This document shows positions 17,529 to 28,201 of a stretch of 64,000 nt of DNA, piece after piece (position 1 is the first letter of the stretch; each line of letters begins with the position of its first letter). The DNA is from Endozoicomonas sp. GU-1 (lineage in GTDB: Bacteria; Pseudomonadota; Gammaproteobacteria; Pseudomonadales; Endozoicomonadaceae): positions 1,674,001-1,738,000 of the forward strand of contig NZ_CP114771.1 of NCBI RefSeq assembly GCF_027366395.1, read 5' to 3'. The translations under genes were made by a program, and so were the position numbers. The notes below the pieces were generated by a model. The model was not told the origin of the DNA. It saw only the letters and a program-made list of their open reading frames with translations, and did no database searches.

Positions 17529-19461
17529 ATCGGGTAAGGGCTGGTCTTTCTCCAGCCCTCCCCACAGCACCCGGCATGCGGGTCCGCACCGGGCGGTTCA
17601 ACGATGATGGTGAAACCTGATCCATAAGTCTTTCAATGAAACAAGCCCAATTTTCGCGAGGTAATTGTTATTCAGTGCCTGTTGTACCGCATAAGTTTTA
17701 CTCAGACGGTAATACCCTTTGCTGCTGGCTGCGATCTTGGCGGCGTTCACTTTATCAACGCCTAACCTGACCAGATTCTTGAAACGGGTTTTTGGCTTGC
17801 GCCATTGCTTCAGAAAACAGCAACGGATTCGCCGACGTATCCATTGATCCAGCAGGGGAATTGGTCGGTAATATTCCGATAACCGAAAATACCCCATCCA
17901 ACCCCGGATATATTGCGCCAGTTTGCGTAACCGATGTTGCATTGAGACACCCCAGCGACGACTGGTCAACTTGAGTATCCGGTATTTGAATCGGTCCAGA
18001 CACTTCTGGGCCCAGCGAACTTTCTTCCCTGTGAAGGTGAAACTCAGGAATTCGCTTTCTGTTGCTTTCACAACTTTACTTTTCCGGGAGTTAATCTTCA
18101 GTTTCAATTTGCGTTCAATGAATTGGGTAATGCTGTGCATCACCCGATCCCCTGCACGCTGACTTTTGACGAGAATCACAAAATCATCACAGTATCTTGC
18201 AAAGCAATGACCCCGATATTCAAGCTCCTTGTCGAGTTCGTCGAGGACCACATTAGACAGCAAGGGTGATAAAGGCCCACCCTGTGGCATGCCAACCCTG
18301 GTCGGGTAGACATTGCCCTCAATCATGACTCCGGAGCGCAGGTAGCGACCAATCAGTTTCAGAAGGCGTTTGTCGCGGACCTTACGGGAGACCCTCGACA
18401 TCAAAACGTCGTGATTAACCGTATCAAAGAATTTACTCAGATCAACGTCAACGGCGTAATGTAGCCCCCCGTTGATCAACTGCTTAACCTGACGGACTCC
18501 GTCGTGTGCTGACCGTCCCGGTCGGTAGCCAAAGCTGTTTGGGGAAAATCCCGGGTCAAAGACAGGCGTCAGCACCTGCACAATGGCCTGCTGTATGACC
18601 CTGTCGATCACGGTTGGGATTCCCAGCAAGCGTTCACCGCCGTCCGGCTTTTCTATTACATGCCGGCGCACGGGTGACGGCTGATAGGTTCCGTCCAATA
18701 AGGCTTGACGCACTGAAGGCCAATGCTGTTTGGCAAAGTCTGGATAAGCTTCAATGGTGACTCCATCGATACCCGGAGCACCCTTGTTGCTTCTGACCTG
18801 TTTCCATGCGCTTGCCAGATTAGCCGGTTCAAGTACGCAATTTAGTAGATCATGGTTCAAAGCTGGTCAAAGATTCTGTCGCCAGGTACGGTGAGTCGCC
18901 GGACGGCTGCATCGCCCTGAGGGAATCAGTCTCCTCTTTGTCATCGATGTTCGGCCCTTCGCTGACGACTTCCCGTCCATTAATGACTTTTGTCGTACAG
19001 CTACTATGGCCTCTGCTGACTTCTGTCCAATCACCACGCAGGGTTACCTCTGCTGGCGCTATTGGTTGCCATCGGGTTTGCTCGAACAGGATGATGAGTC
19101 ACTGTTCGCCGAGCCTGTTGTAACCAGTGGCTGAGAACTGGGAACTTACCAATCGCATGTTGAACAGATCTCCCCGGATAAGAACATGGACTTTCAGTGC
19201 ACAACCGCCGCATTTACCGTGTCTCACGAACCAGAGGGCTTTGTGATCCTTGGCTCACTCGCCCAGAGACTCAGCCTTGTATGCGATTTCTGTACGTCGG
19301 CTCGCACCTTTGCACTCAGACTGCCTCCGCACAGCCCCTCGCGGGACTGCACTTGCCTTAAGCTAGTGGTTGTCATCAGCAGGCGTCTTTACCGCCAGTC
19401 AGATGTAGGTTCTCCCACAGGGGACTTTCACCCCATCAGTTCATGCCCATGCCGGGCGTAC
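17529..19461 (-). mobile_element. Group II intron with maturase gene
   Basis: On the minus strand the element starts near GTACGCCCGGCATGGG, close to the GUGYG consensus with one change, followed by GGGGTGAAAGTCCCC, typical of domain I. It ends in a domain V-like hairpin with a two-base bulge (around 17560-17600) and a domain VI stem GGGCTGG/CCAGCCC with a bulged A, closing in CCCGAT. The exact borders are predicted from consensus, and they restore the interrupted gene's frame. The encoded protein has no endonuclease domain, so retrohoming probably uses replication forks. Confidence 0.8.
17598..18860 (-). CDS. ltrA: Group II intron reverse transcriptase/maturase
   Basis: The 420-residue protein has the RT finger-palm blocks: NKGAPGIDGVT, YQPSPVRRHVIEKPDGG, GYRPGRSAHD, DVDLSKFFDTVNHDVLM and GMPQGGPLSPLLSNVVLDEL. 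The active site is YCDD (about 223-226) in place of the commoner YADD. A maturase X domain (LRKLAQYIRGWMGYFRLSEY) follows. There is no HNH endonuclease. The start is uncertain: the frame opens with TTG 18860 and lacks a clear ribosome site. It both splices its host intron and copies it during mobility. Confidence 0.93.
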   Translation of the reverse strand: MNHDLLNCVLEPANLASAWKQVRSNKGAPGIDGVTIEAYPDFAKQHWPSVRQALLDGTYQPSPVRRHVIEKPDGGERLLGIPTVIDRVIQQAIVQVLTPVFDPGFSPNSFGYRPGRSAHDGVRQVKQLINGGLHYAVDVDLSKFFDTVNHDVLMSRVSRKVRDKRLLKLIGRYLRSGVMIEGNVYPTRVGMPQGGPLSPLLSNVVLDELDKELEYRGHCFARYCDDFVILVKSQRAGDRVMHSITQFIERKLKLKINSRKSKVVKATESEFLSFTFTGKKVRWAQKCLDRFKYRILKLTSRRWGVSMQHRLRKLAQYIRGWMGYFRLSEYYRPIPLLDQWIRRRIRCCFLKQWRKPKTRFKNLVRLGVDKVNAAKIAASSKGYYRLSKTYAVQQALNNNYLAKIGLVSLKDLWIRFHHHR

Positions 19462-20853
19462 CAAGACTTTTACCGAGCACAAGGATGAATCTGGACTATG
19501 TCGTATGTTATTAAACACCCCCGAGTTGCTCAGCCACTATGTTGATGAAGGCCTGTTCTTTTCCGGAAGCTATGCCTGTGATAAAGCAGCAGACAAATCC
19601 CTGCTGCAAACTCAGGCCGCAGCTCCCGGGGTCAAAGGGCTTGATGAGCGATTAACCTGCGCTTTTTGTCTGAAGAATTCACGCTTTGTCGCGCCCGGGA
19701 TAACCGAGACTTTTCAAAAAAAACAGAAAAACCCTATTGAGGCAGAGAATGTTATCAGAAGTTATCTGAAAACGGGGGGGCTGCGGAGGGATGGACTGCA
19801 CGACTCTTGTTGTTTAAGAAACATCTATCGCGACAAGCCTCTGGTGCAGATAATTGATGCTGAGGGCAATGTCAGAGCCACCCAAATGTACTTTATTGCG
19901 GATCCCGTACAGGAAAGCAGATCAAATGAGCCTGATAAAATGGATCGATCCTGCCCCTACCTCCGGGTGTTTGTGCTCCATCCCCATGACACACAAAAAG
20001 CAGGCTCCCTGTTTGCCTCCCACAGGGAGGTAGCTGAAATCATCCATCAGGAGAACAATAGAAAGCTGAGGGAAATGATTAACAGTTCAGCTCTCAGGGT
20101 TTCCAGAGCCCTCACTGGATTAGAACAGAAGAGGCTGAAATATGCCGAGTTCTCCAGAGCTGTCAGGAAATTTGAACAACAACTGCATGAAGCAACTGAG
20201 GCTTATGAAACGCAATATCCTTCATCAGCCCTTTGCCTGGCGCTTGAAACTTATCAGAAGCTATGGCAAGAACTTCCCGCCCCCCAATCCCCGACAGAGC
20301 ACGATATTACTGAATTTTTAGCTAACGCCAACAGGGAATTCTGTCAACTCTACGCCTGGTGTCACTTAATGAGGGAGCTGATGATACTTAAAGAGAATAC
20401 TGAAAGAAATTGGCACTGTTTACTTGAACCCATTATCCAAAAAGTGGCATTACAACGTCAGCACATCCTGGATTTGCTCAACCAAAGCATCAATGTGCAC
20501 TCATCATCCGCTTCTGCACATTGTCCGTTTTTAGCCCGGCTTGCAACCCCATTCCCATGGGAGAAGCTGCACGGCAGTGATCCCCGCTATCGTCAAATCA
20601 GCGAGTGTGGGAACGAAATATTGGCGCAGCTACAGGAACTGTCTTGTGAGGACATTACCCAAGCCAGGTAGCAGGCTTTGGGCGAGAATTGTGCTGCTGT
20701 TACTTTCAGAATAAAGCCCTGCCGGACTATAAATAACGCCGTTTGACCTCAAAATAATTATCAGGCTCACGTCATCCTTGGGAACTATCCGCCATCTAAA
20801 CGGTCAAAGAAGTTAAATATTATCTAAGTCAAAAATTAAGAAGGACTCTAATA

Positions 20854-22272
20854 ATGCCCAAGTTCTCCTTTACTCACTCATCAGCCACCAGAAGATACAC
20901 ACTGGAGTGCAGCTTTACACTTAATCCCAGGACAACTAACCGCAGGACAAATAGCAATTCTGATTCGCCCCCCTCTGGAACACACCCGGAGACCATTCGA
21001 GTCAATTTCAACGGTAAGCGGGTTCGCGAAACAACGCGTACAGGAAATCTCCCCACCGTCCAACCCCATGAATCTTTTACCCAGACCCTCTTCCAGAGAA
21101 TTGCCCGGTTTTCTCCTTTTGCCAGGGAGGCGGCCTACACGCCCTGCCTTGATATCGATTTAGATGACGATGAAACTACATCTGAAAATGCCTCTGAATC
21201 AACCTTGCCCTTTCCCCAATTACCATTCAAATTACCTCTGGATGATGGACAGGAAATCAGCGTGGAGGATTTTCAGTCGTTATTCCTGTGGGCATGCTCA
21301 AACAATAATGCAAATGTCATCAACCATCTGGCACAATCCGTGCCTTCTTCGACGTTTATGCGCCTGACAACAACGGGTGCAGGCGAAAATCCTGTCTTAA
21401 ATCCTTTTGCAAGGGCGGCCATATCGGGTAATAAGAAAGTTTTATCTTCTCTGTGTGCAACTTTTCCCGATGCCAAGATAGAAAAACAAGAAGCGCTACA
21501 CTGGGCAGTGAAAAACAAACAATCGCAATCGGTAGAGATTCTTTGCAAAGAGGGTAACGCTAACCCGGACTCGCCTTGCCCGAAATCGCTTTACCCGGAC
21601 TCACTTGACCTGGACTTGCTTTACCCGGATGGCCAGACAGCGCTACAGAAAAGCATGGACATCGAAGATACCGATACAATGAGGGTACTATTATCGGCTG
21701 GAGCCAATGTCAAAATATTTTATGATGACATCGCCAGTTCCTATTTTTATAAGGCCTTTAAGCGAGGCAATAACGATGTTATTCGTACGCTGATCAGCGC
21801 CGTCAAGGATGTCAATAAGCCAATCATTGAAGGCGGCATTCGACTGCTCCACCTGGCAGCCTGGTCTGGCAACCTGAAAATGATCGACCATCTAATAGAA
21901 CGCAATGCCAGGATAAACCAAAGCACCGGTTGGCGGCATGGCAGAGCTACCCCCATGCATTTTGCCGCCTTAGAGGGCCACCTGCAGGCAATGTTCAAGC
22001 TTATTGACAATGGTGGCAATTTGTATGAAGGCAAAGCCAACATTGCCCGCTTTTTCTACTGCGAAGAGGGCACCTTCCCCTCCATTACTCATACTCCTGT
22101 GACAAGACAAGATTTGCATGAGAAAATGCCCTTCTGCCTTTATGGCGGTACACCACTGGATCTCTGTTTAGGGCTACCCCTTGAATCGAAAGCTGAGTCA
22201 CGAGCTGAGTTACAGGCCAGTTTGATCAATCACATGGAAAAACGCAGGAAGAACTTATCAAACAATGCCTGA
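20854..22272 (+). CDS. Ankyrin-repeat protein
   Basis: This encodes 472 residues starting MPKFSFTHSSATRRYTLECS after a leader containing AAGGA. The first 140 residues are Ser/Thr/Arg-rich and probably disordered, with an acidic patch (DIDLDDDETTSEN). Ankyrin-type helices begin near residue 145; the clearest units are LLHLAAWSGNLKMIDHLIER and PMHFAALEGHLQAMFKLIDN. A short degenerate repeat (YPDSLDLDLLYPDG) near residue 245 interrupts the array. No signal peptide is seen. Ankyrin proteins in symbionts and intracellular bacteria are often secreted into host cells; that role is inferred from context. Confidence 0.8.
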   Translation: MPKFSFTHSSATRRYTLECSFTLNPRTTNRRTNSNSDSPPSGTHPETIRVNFNGKRVRETTRTGNLPTVQPHESFTQTLFQRIARFSPFAREAAYTPCLDIDLDDDETTSENASESTLPFPQLPFKLPLDDGQEISVEDFQSLFLWACSNNNANVINHLAQSVPSSTFMRLTTTGAGENPVLNPFARAAISGNKKVLSSLCATFPDAKIEKQEALHWAVKNKQSQSVEILCKEGNANPDSPCPKSLYPDSLDLDLLYPDGQTALQKSMDIEDTDTMRVLLSAGANVKIFYDDIASSYFYKAFKRGNNDVIRTLISAVKDVNKPIIEGGIRLLHLAAWSGNLKMIDHLIERNARINQSTGWRHGRATPMHFAALEGHLQAMFKLIDNGGNLYEGKANIARFFYCEEGTFPSITHTPVTRQDLHEKMPFCLYGGTPLDLCLGLPLESKAESRAELQASLINHMEKRRKNLSNNA

Positions 22273-22323
22273 AGGCCATCCATTCTCGGACGACCTCCCA
22301 GGAAATCGGGAAGATAATTAATG

Positions 22324-23361
22324 TTAACCGGCCGCCGTAAAGTCCAACATGCGTTGTAAGGGCTTCAGTGCCTTATCCCGCAACTCATCACTGACCTCAA
22401 TGACATTCAGTTCACCCGGAGCTTCCAGACACTCCAGCAGAGCATCAAGGGTATTCATTGCCATCCATGGGCAATGGGCACAACTGCGGCACGTGGCACC
22501 GCTGCCTGCGGTGGGAGCCTCTATAAAACGTTTCTCAGGTGAAGCCTGCTGCATTTTATAGAAAATCCCACGGTCCGTAGCCACAATGAATGCGCTGTTG
22601 GGCATGTCCTGAGAAGCTTTCAATAACTGACTCGTCGAGCCCACCACATCAGCAATATCAACCACTGAGTCAGGGGACTCCGGATGAACCAGTACGGCGG
22701 CATCAGGATAAACACGTTTCAGGTCTTCAATACCTTTCGCCTTGAACTCTTCATGAACAATACAGCTACTGTCCCAGAGCAGCATATCGGCACCGGTATT
22801 TTTTTGAATATAGCTGCCAAGGTATTTATCCGGCCCCCAGATAATGGCTTTACCCTGGGCATCAAGATCTTCGATGATATCAAGCGCACAGCTGGAGGTT
22901 ACTACCCAGTCTGCCCGTGCTTTTACGGCAGCAGACGTATTGGCATAGACGACAACTTCCCGGTCAGGGTGTTGATCACAAAAAGCGGAAAATTCTTCTA
23001 CAGGGCAGCCCAGATCAAGGGAGCACTCTGCTTCGAGGGTCGGCATCAGCACCCGCTTTTCCGGGCTGAGAATTTTGGCGGTTTCCCCCATGAAACGAAC
23101 ACCAGCCACGATCAGCGTGTTGGCATCGTGCCGGGCACCAAAGCGAGCCATTTCCAATGAGTCGGCAATAAAGCCACCGGTCTCATCAGCCAGTTCCTGA
23201 ACGACAGGATCTGTATAATAGTGGGCAACCAGAACCGCTGCCCTCTCTTTCAGGAGCTGTTTGATTCTGTTTTTTTTGGCTTCCTTCGCAACCGGATCCA
23301 CCGCTAATGGAGCCTTCTGCAAATGGCCCTGAACGAGCTCTCTGTCTATCACTGCATTCAT
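22324..23361 (-). CDS. nadA: Quinolinate synthase A
   Basis: NadA condenses iminoaspartate with dihydroxyacetone phosphate to quinolinate for NAD synthesis, using an oxygen-sensitive 4Fe-4S cluster. Starting at ATG 23361, the cluster cysteines fall at 113 (AECSLDLGC) and 200 (DSSCIVHE), exactly as in E. coli, with the third in the C-terminal CRSCAHC. This numbering supports ATG over the TTG six codons upstream. The 345-residue length is normal. It ends the tol-pal/que/tRNA-Lys block, a position conserved in related genomes. Confidence 0.95.
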   Translation of the reverse strand: MNAVIDRELVQGHLQKAPLAVDPVAKEAKKNRIKQLLKERAAVLVAHYYTDPVVQELADETGGFIADSLEMARFGARHDANTLIVAGVRFMGETAKILSPEKRVLMPTLEAECSLDLGCPVEEFSAFCDQHPDREVVVYANTSAAVKARADWVVTSSCALDIIEDLDAQGKAIIWGPDKYLGSYIQKNTGADMLLWDSSCIVHEEFKAKGIEDLKRVYPDAAVLVHPESPDSVVDIADVVGSTSQLLKASQDMPNSAFIVATDRGIFYKMQQASPEKRFIEAPTAGSGATCRSCAHCPWMAMNTLDALLECLEAPGELNVIEVSDELRDKALKPLQRMLDFTAAG

Positions 23362-23617
23362 AAAGCTTGCATCCGGCAAAGCACTTTACCCTTCCAGGAT
23401 GAACTGTTTCACGGCAGGTAAGTGTCTGCAACTTCCTCTATCAATCAGCCATGAGCCGAAAATATTACGTTGCCGCTCTCCCCACAATGGCAGGAAGCCC
23501 AGCTCCGCACTATTTCTGCACCGCAATTTTCTAAAAAAAATGTGGCAGTATTCTAACACAGCATCACCACTAATAATAATTATGGTGAAGAGGTAAATAA
23601 GAGGGTTTGGCAGGAAG

Positions 23618-23693
23618 TGGTGGGTCGTGTAGGATTCGAACCTACGACCAATTGGTTAAAAGCCAACTGCTCTACCAACTGAGCTAACGACCC
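23618..23693 (-). tRNA. tRNA-Lys (TTT)
   Basis: This is a 76-nt cloverleaf with acceptor GGGTCGT/ACGACCC, anticodon TTT in CTTTTAA, T-arm GGTTCGAATCC and an encoded CCA. It lies between queC and nadA, its usual place in this block. Confidence 0.97.
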
Positions 23694-23741
23694 AATCAGC
23701 GAAATTATACGCGCCAGAATTCGTTTTACAAGTGATTCGAG

Positions 23742-24437
23742 TTAAACCGCAATGCGATAAGTCGTCGGGTCATCGACCCCTGCTTCAATAAACCCCTTTC
23801 GCCGGTAACAGCAACTATCACAAACACCGCAGGCAGCGCCGTATTCATCGGCCTGGTAGCAAGAGACGGTCATCCCATAATCCACCCCCAGCCTGACGCC
23901 TTCAGAAATTATTTCAGACTTGGTTAAATTCAGCAGTGGTGCCCTGATCCGAAAAAGATCACCTTCAACGCCAGCCCGGGTGGCAAGATTCGCCATATCT
24001 TCAAATGCTTTCAGGTACTCCGGGCGACAGTCAGGATAATTCGAGTAATCAACGATATTGGCACCAATAAAAATATCACAAGCCCCCAACACTTCTGCCC
24101 AGCCAAGGGCAAGAGAGAGAAAAACCGTATTCCTTGCAGGAACATAAGTGACCGGAACCTGGCTCTGGGCCTCCTTGAGGGGATCGTCGAAATCCGGGAC
24201 TGCAATATCATCATCAATCAGCGCTGAACCGCCTATATCAGTCAACCCCAGCTTTAACACCTTGTGTTCACTAACCCCCAGAGCCTCAGCTACCTTGCGG
24301 GAAGCCTCAAGTTCACAACGGTGACGCTGCCCATAATCAAAACTGACCGAGTAACATTCGAATCCCTGTTCTAAAGCCATCGCCAGAACGGTGGCCGAAT
24401 CCAGCCCTCCGGATAATAGGATTACTGCTCTGTTCAT
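23742..24437 (-). CDS. queC: 7-cyano-7-deazaguanine synthase
   Basis: QueC converts CDG to preQ0 with ATP and ammonia, in the route to tRNA queuosine. The PP-loop motif SGGLDSATV lies at the N-terminus, and the zinc-binding cysteines are in [10 protein letters not shown] near the C-terminus. ATG 24437 is preferred because AAGG stands eight bases upstream; the frame opens two codons earlier at TTG. It is 231 residues long. It follows queE closely on the same strand. Confidence 0.95.
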   Translation of the reverse strand: MNRAVILLSGGLDSATVLAMALEQGFECYSVSFDYGQRHRCELEASRKVAEALGVSEHKVLKLGLTDIGGSALIDDDIAVPDFDDPLKEAQSQVPVTYVPARNTVFLSLALGWAEVLGACDIFIGANIVDYSNYPDCRPEYLKAFEDMANLATRAGVEGDLFRIRAPLLNLTKSEIISEGVRLGVDYGMTVSCYQADEYGAACGVCDSCCYRRKGFIEAGVDDPTTYRIAV

Positions 24438-24457
24438 CTGCAATACCTTTTTATGTC

Positions 24458-25097
24458 CTAGACACCCGGCTGATCACCCCAGATCATCCGGTGCAGCTGT
24501 AATTGAAATCTCACCGGCAGCCTGTCTTCAAGGATCCAACCCGCCAATACCCGGGCAGACAGGGTGCCGCTGACCGGAGAAAAAAGCACATCGGAAACCC
24601 TGGTCGCCAGGTCGTATTGGATCAGCTTGGAGACAGACCATTCATAATCGCCGCGATCGGCAATCACAAATTTCAACTGGTCTTGTCTGGTCAGAAAACC
24701 GATATTTTCATACAGGTTACGATGGGACTCGCCTGAGGCTGGAGGTTTCAGATCCATTACCTTGACCACCCTGGCGTCAACTTCAGAGAGGCTGATTGCG
24801 CCACTGGTTTCAAGAGAGACCTCATAACCCTGGTCAGCCAGAAGAGTCAGCAACCCGTGGCATGCTTTTTGGGCCAGTGGCTCGCCTCCCGTCACGGTGA
24901 CGTACCCGGGGTTATATTCTGATACTTTGTCCAGGATTTCTTCAGCGGATAATAACTCCCCCCCCCTTAAAGGCATACTCCGTATCACACCAGCGACAAC
25001 GGAGGGGACAACCGGTTAAGCGCACAAATACCGTAGGCAACCCAGTGGTTCTGGTCTCTCCCTGCAATGAGTAAAATATCTCGGTAATTCTCAGCAT
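24458..25097 (-). pseudogene. queE: 7-carboxy-7-deazaguanine synthase, frameshifted in a G run
   Basis: QueE is a radical SAM enzyme making CDG for queuosine. The N-terminal part from ATG 25097 ([19 protein letters not shown]) carries the cluster motif CPLRCRWC. The rest ([31 protein letters not shown]) lies in another frame. The switch falls in a run of nine G (24958-24966), where eight would restore a 213-residue protein. As written, the in-frame 3' product would lack the iron-sulfur motif. Both halves are otherwise well conserved, so an assembly error or a slippage site is as likely as a true null. Confidence 0.85.
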
Positions 25098-25119
25098 TGA
25101 GGATGACTGCCATCAGGTA

Positions 25120-25968
25120 TCAGGAATCGCCCATGGTTCTCAAATAAGTATCGGAAAGCCTGGCTGCCGAGCTATCAGGATATTGCTGAATAACCAGCTC
25201 AAGAAGTCTCTTTGCCTCTTTCTGATTGCCGAGCAAGTCGTGCACTCGCCCAAGTTTATAGCTGGCATCCGGGACTTTTGGACTTTTTGGAAACTCATTC
25301 AAAATGATCTGGAAGGAGACTTTGGCGGCATCGTAATGCCCTTGAGCCATATCAACTTCACCCAGCCAATAATGGGCATTGTCTGCGTAACGGCCTTCAG
25401 GGTAGGTTTTCAGCTGCTCCCGAAGTGCGTTTTTCGCTTTATCAAACTGTTTGGAGCGAATCAGGTTAAATGCTGACTGGTAAGTTGCTTCCTCGGCTTT
25501 CAACACCGGTTGATTGTTTTTTTCTGCCGCCTCTGCCACTGGTGCACTCACCATTGGTGGCTTTACGTTGGCAACTGGAGCCGGGGGCACGGACTGATCT
25601 TTCAATCGAGAGATTCGATCATCAAGGTCAAGATACCTGTCCCGACCTTCCTGCTGCAGTTGCTCAATGCGAAAGGCCTGCTCTTCCAGCTGCCCGCGCA
25701 TTTCCATCATTTCCTGTCGAAGCTGATCAATCGTATTCAGCAGATGAGCTGTACCATTGTAATCAGCATCACTATCCGATGAGGATGAAATCGTAACAGG
25801 ACCATCTGAGATTTGACTGACAACCGTTTGAGATTCAGCTGAAAGCCCCAGAGGTCTCGGTTCTTCAACCGGGGCTGCGGCAATTGCCACGCCATTCAGA
25901 GCACCAGCAAGCAACACTGGAAGAGCCAGCACCGCCATCAGCTTTGGGTTAGTGTTTCCTCTACGCAT
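25120..25968 (-). CDS. cpoB: Cell division coordinator CpoB (YbgF)
   Basis: This periplasmic protein links Tol energy to PBP1B during septal peptidoglycan synthesis. A signal peptide covers about residues 1-31 (LALPVLLAGALNGVAIAAA). A coiled coil used for trimerisation follows (about 75-125, LRQEMMEMRGQLEEQAFRIE), then a Pro/Ala linker and three TPRs (about 160-270) ending in YLRTMGDS. It lies directly downstream of pal, as in most gammaproteobacteria. Confidence 0.93.
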   Translation of the reverse strand: MRRGNTNPKLMAVLALPVLLAGALNGVAIAAAPVEEPRPLGLSAESQTVVSQISDGPVTISSSSDSDADYNGTAHLLNTIDQLRQEMMEMRGQLEEQAFRIEQLQQEGRDRYLDLDDRISRLKDQSVPPAPVANVKPPMVSAPVAEAAEKNNQPVLKAEEATYQSAFNLIRSKQFDKAKNALREQLKTYPEGRYADNAHYWLGEVDMAQGHYDAAKVSFQIILNEFPKSPKVPDASYKLGRVHDLLGNQKEAKRLLELVIQQYPDSSAARLSDTYLRTMGDS

Positions 25969-26073
25969 TTATCCCCCGGACGAAAAATGATACCAGTCGT
26001 ATTCTCCTTTAACACCGGACTGCTTTTCAGCAAGCCCTGGGAGGCTGACCGAGAATATGACTGGTATTATTAC

Positions 26074-26634
26074 TTACTCAGTAACAATTACCGCACGACG
26101 GTTCAAAGCCCACGCACTTTCACTGTGCTCAGGATCCAGAGGCTTCTCAAAACCGAAGCTGATCACTTCAATACGGTTAGCTGCTACACCTTTAGCGGCC
26201 AGGTAATCCATCACCGCTTTGCCACGACGCTCCCCCAGGGCCAGGTTGTAAGTACGGGTACCACGCTCATCAGTATGCCCCTGAATGACGATATTTTTCA
26301 TGTAACCCATATCAGAAGTCAGGTAGGCAGCATGCACATCCAGAGCCTTGTATGCGTCATTATCCAGCCTGGCGCTGTCAAATGGGAAGAAATAGGTGTT
26401 CTTCTCCAGAAGCGCCTGAATCTCTTCCGGAGACTCATCAATTCGGCCACTGTCAACCACTGCCTGAACTGCAGGATCCAGAACAGGCTGGACTTCAACC
26501 AGCACCTCTTCTTCAACAGTAACAACCGGCGGCTGGATTTCTGCTGTGGTTGGCTCTTTCCTGGAAGCACACCCTGCCAGCCAGAGAGCGGCTACAGCCA
26601 TAGAAGCCGCTTTAACAACATTGGCGATTTGCAT
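26074..26634 (-). CDS. pal: Peptidoglycan-associated lipoprotein Pal
   Basis: Start ATG 26634 follows GGAG by six bases. The signal peptide ends in the lipobox LWLAGC, with the lipidated cysteine at residue 22. The C-terminal OmpA-like domain (about 75-185) includes YFFPFDSARLD, IQGHTDERGTRTYNLALGER and NRRAVIV, which binds meso-diaminopimelate in peptidoglycan. Pal anchors the outer membrane to the wall and is recycled by TolB. An acidic linker (VEEEVLVEVQP) separates the anchor from the domain. Confidence 0.96.
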   Translation of the reverse strand: MQIANVVKAASMAVAALWLAGCASRKEPTTAEIQPPVVTVEEEVLVEVQPVLDPAVQAVVDSGRIDESPEEIQALLEKNTYFFPFDSARLDNDAYKALDVHAAYLTSDMGYMKNIVIQGHTDERGTRTYNLALGERRGKAVMDYLAAKGVAANRIEVISFGFEKPLDPEHSESAWALNRRAVIVTE

Positions 26635-26865
26635 TTTTAACTCCAATCATTCTCTACGGGATTTCAAGATTTGTGCGGTACATTATCAGAACTGAAGTCA
26701 CCCGACTAGCCCGAATAGCAAGGGATTGTGGGGTTTCCTCAGAGAAAGGGCTACCGGAAAAAAGCAGTTTAAACGAGCATAGCAGCAAGTCGGAAAATCG
26801 GCAGGGCAAAAATGACTGCCTGCGATTGCTTCACAGAACTTCAGAGCGGTCACCCTGCCTGTACG

Positions 26866-28201
26866 TTACCTGAGTTCAATAGCCGGGCCCCATGCAGGCT
26901 CCCGGACATCACCCTTGGCAGAAGGCAATCGCTGTTTCACCCGCCCATCAGCTGAAACTATACCCAGCTCGCCATTCTTGCCACCCTGTACAGAATAGAT
27001 CAGTCTGCGCCCACCCGGGGCAATACTGGGCGAATCTTCCAGGCTGGATGACGTCAGCAGCCGCAGTCTATCGGTATCCAGGTCGAGCACCGCGATGTTA
27101 AAGTCGGCGGCTCCCTCCCCTTTATGCACCAGAGCCAGCGACTTACCATCCGGAAAGACCTTGGCCCGGGCATTGAATCGCCCTTCGAAGGTTAGACGAC
27201 GGGGTTTGCCTGTTGTGATAAATTCACCATCACTTTTACGGCTGACCTCCTGCTGATAGACCTGAGGACTCCCACCCCGGTTTGAGGTAAACACGAGACT
27301 GTTGCCATCTGGCATCCAGTCCGGTTCAGTGTCTATGGCGTAATGAGTCGAGACATTGCTGATTTTGTTCGTTGCCAGGTCAAGAATATAAATGTCCGGA
27401 TTACCATCTTTGGAAAGCACCATGGCAATGGATTTACCGTTCGGTGCCCATACCGGCGAGTTATTCAGCCCTTTAAAACCGGTCAGTCTTTTGCGAATGC
27501 CCGTTGCCAGTTCCTGCATATAGATGGCAGGGCGACCCTGCTCGAAGGAGACATAGGTAACCCTGGTTCCATCTGGCGACCAGCTGGGCGATAAAATCGG
27601 CTCGCTGGAGCTGAACACCTTCCTGTTACGTTTACCATCCGCATCGGCATAATTCAGCTGATAATCGGTTCTTTCAGCGTCGTGCCTCTGGGCAGTTACG
27701 TAGAGAATCCGGGTGGAAAAATCGCCCTTCAGGCCCGTGATCTTTTCATAGACAACATCGCTGATGCGATGGGCCATCTCCCGAAGCTGGGCACTGTTTC
27801 CGCTAAATCCCCCCCTTGGCAATGCGCTTTCCCCTGACAACATCATAAAGCTGATAGTTCATGGTGTAAGCTCTGTCCCTGAGGGTCACCTGCCCTGTTA
27901 TCAGGTAAGAAGCCCCAAGCAACCTCCAGTCACGATAATAAACTTCCGGTTCACTGGCCGGGAAGCTGAGCATACTGGTTCTTGGCAGCGCCTTGAACAG
28001 ACCGCTGAGTTTCAAATCGTTATCAATGATTGCTGCCGGGTCTTCCGGCAACACTTTCCCCCCTGTCCAGCTGAAGGGGGAAACTGCCATGGACACAGCC
28101 TGGTCATTCCCCTGGGTGACCTCAATGACAAGCTCTGCCTGAGCACTCATCCCCCAGAGCAGACAGTAAAATAATAAACAGGTTTTGAATAAGTGCCTCA
28201 T
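26866..28201 (-). pseudogene. tolB: Tol-Pal system protein TolB, frameshifted in a G run
   Basis: The N-terminal part from ATG 28201 has a signal peptide (CLLFYCLLWGMSAQA) and the TolB D1 domain, ending in GKRIAKGG before an early stop. The remainder, in the next frame (FSGNSAQLREMAHRISDVVY onward), holds the beta-propeller with PSWSPDGTRVTYVSFEQG, VWAPNGKSIAM and DWMPDGNSLVFTSNRGG. The frames meet in seven G (27809-27815), where six would give one intact protein of about 444 residues. TolB is periplasmic and exchanges between Pal and TolA. The ATG overlaps the tolA stop. All propeller blades look conserved, so this may be a consensus error rather than a dead gene. Confidence 0.88.

Larger units (their letters stand above)
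17002..20671 (+). pseudogene. Large gene of unknown function, disrupted antisense by a group II intron
   Basis: Two plus-strand frames flank the intron. The 5' part (17002-17528) encodes 175 residues and ends at a TAA formed exactly at the intron border. The 3' part begins at 19462 and runs to 20671. Deleting the predicted intron (17529-19461, 1933 bp) joins them in one frame of 578 residues, through ADR-YKTFTEHKDESGLCR-MLLNT. The intron lies on the opposite strand, so the gene's own mRNA cannot be repaired by splicing. The product has no recognised domain; it is Cys-rich in places (LTCAFCLKN, DSCCLRN) and helical near residues 370-420. A 388-residue product could in principle start at ATG 19505. 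The setting between F-box/WD40 and ankyrin genes suggests an effector. Confidence 0.75.
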
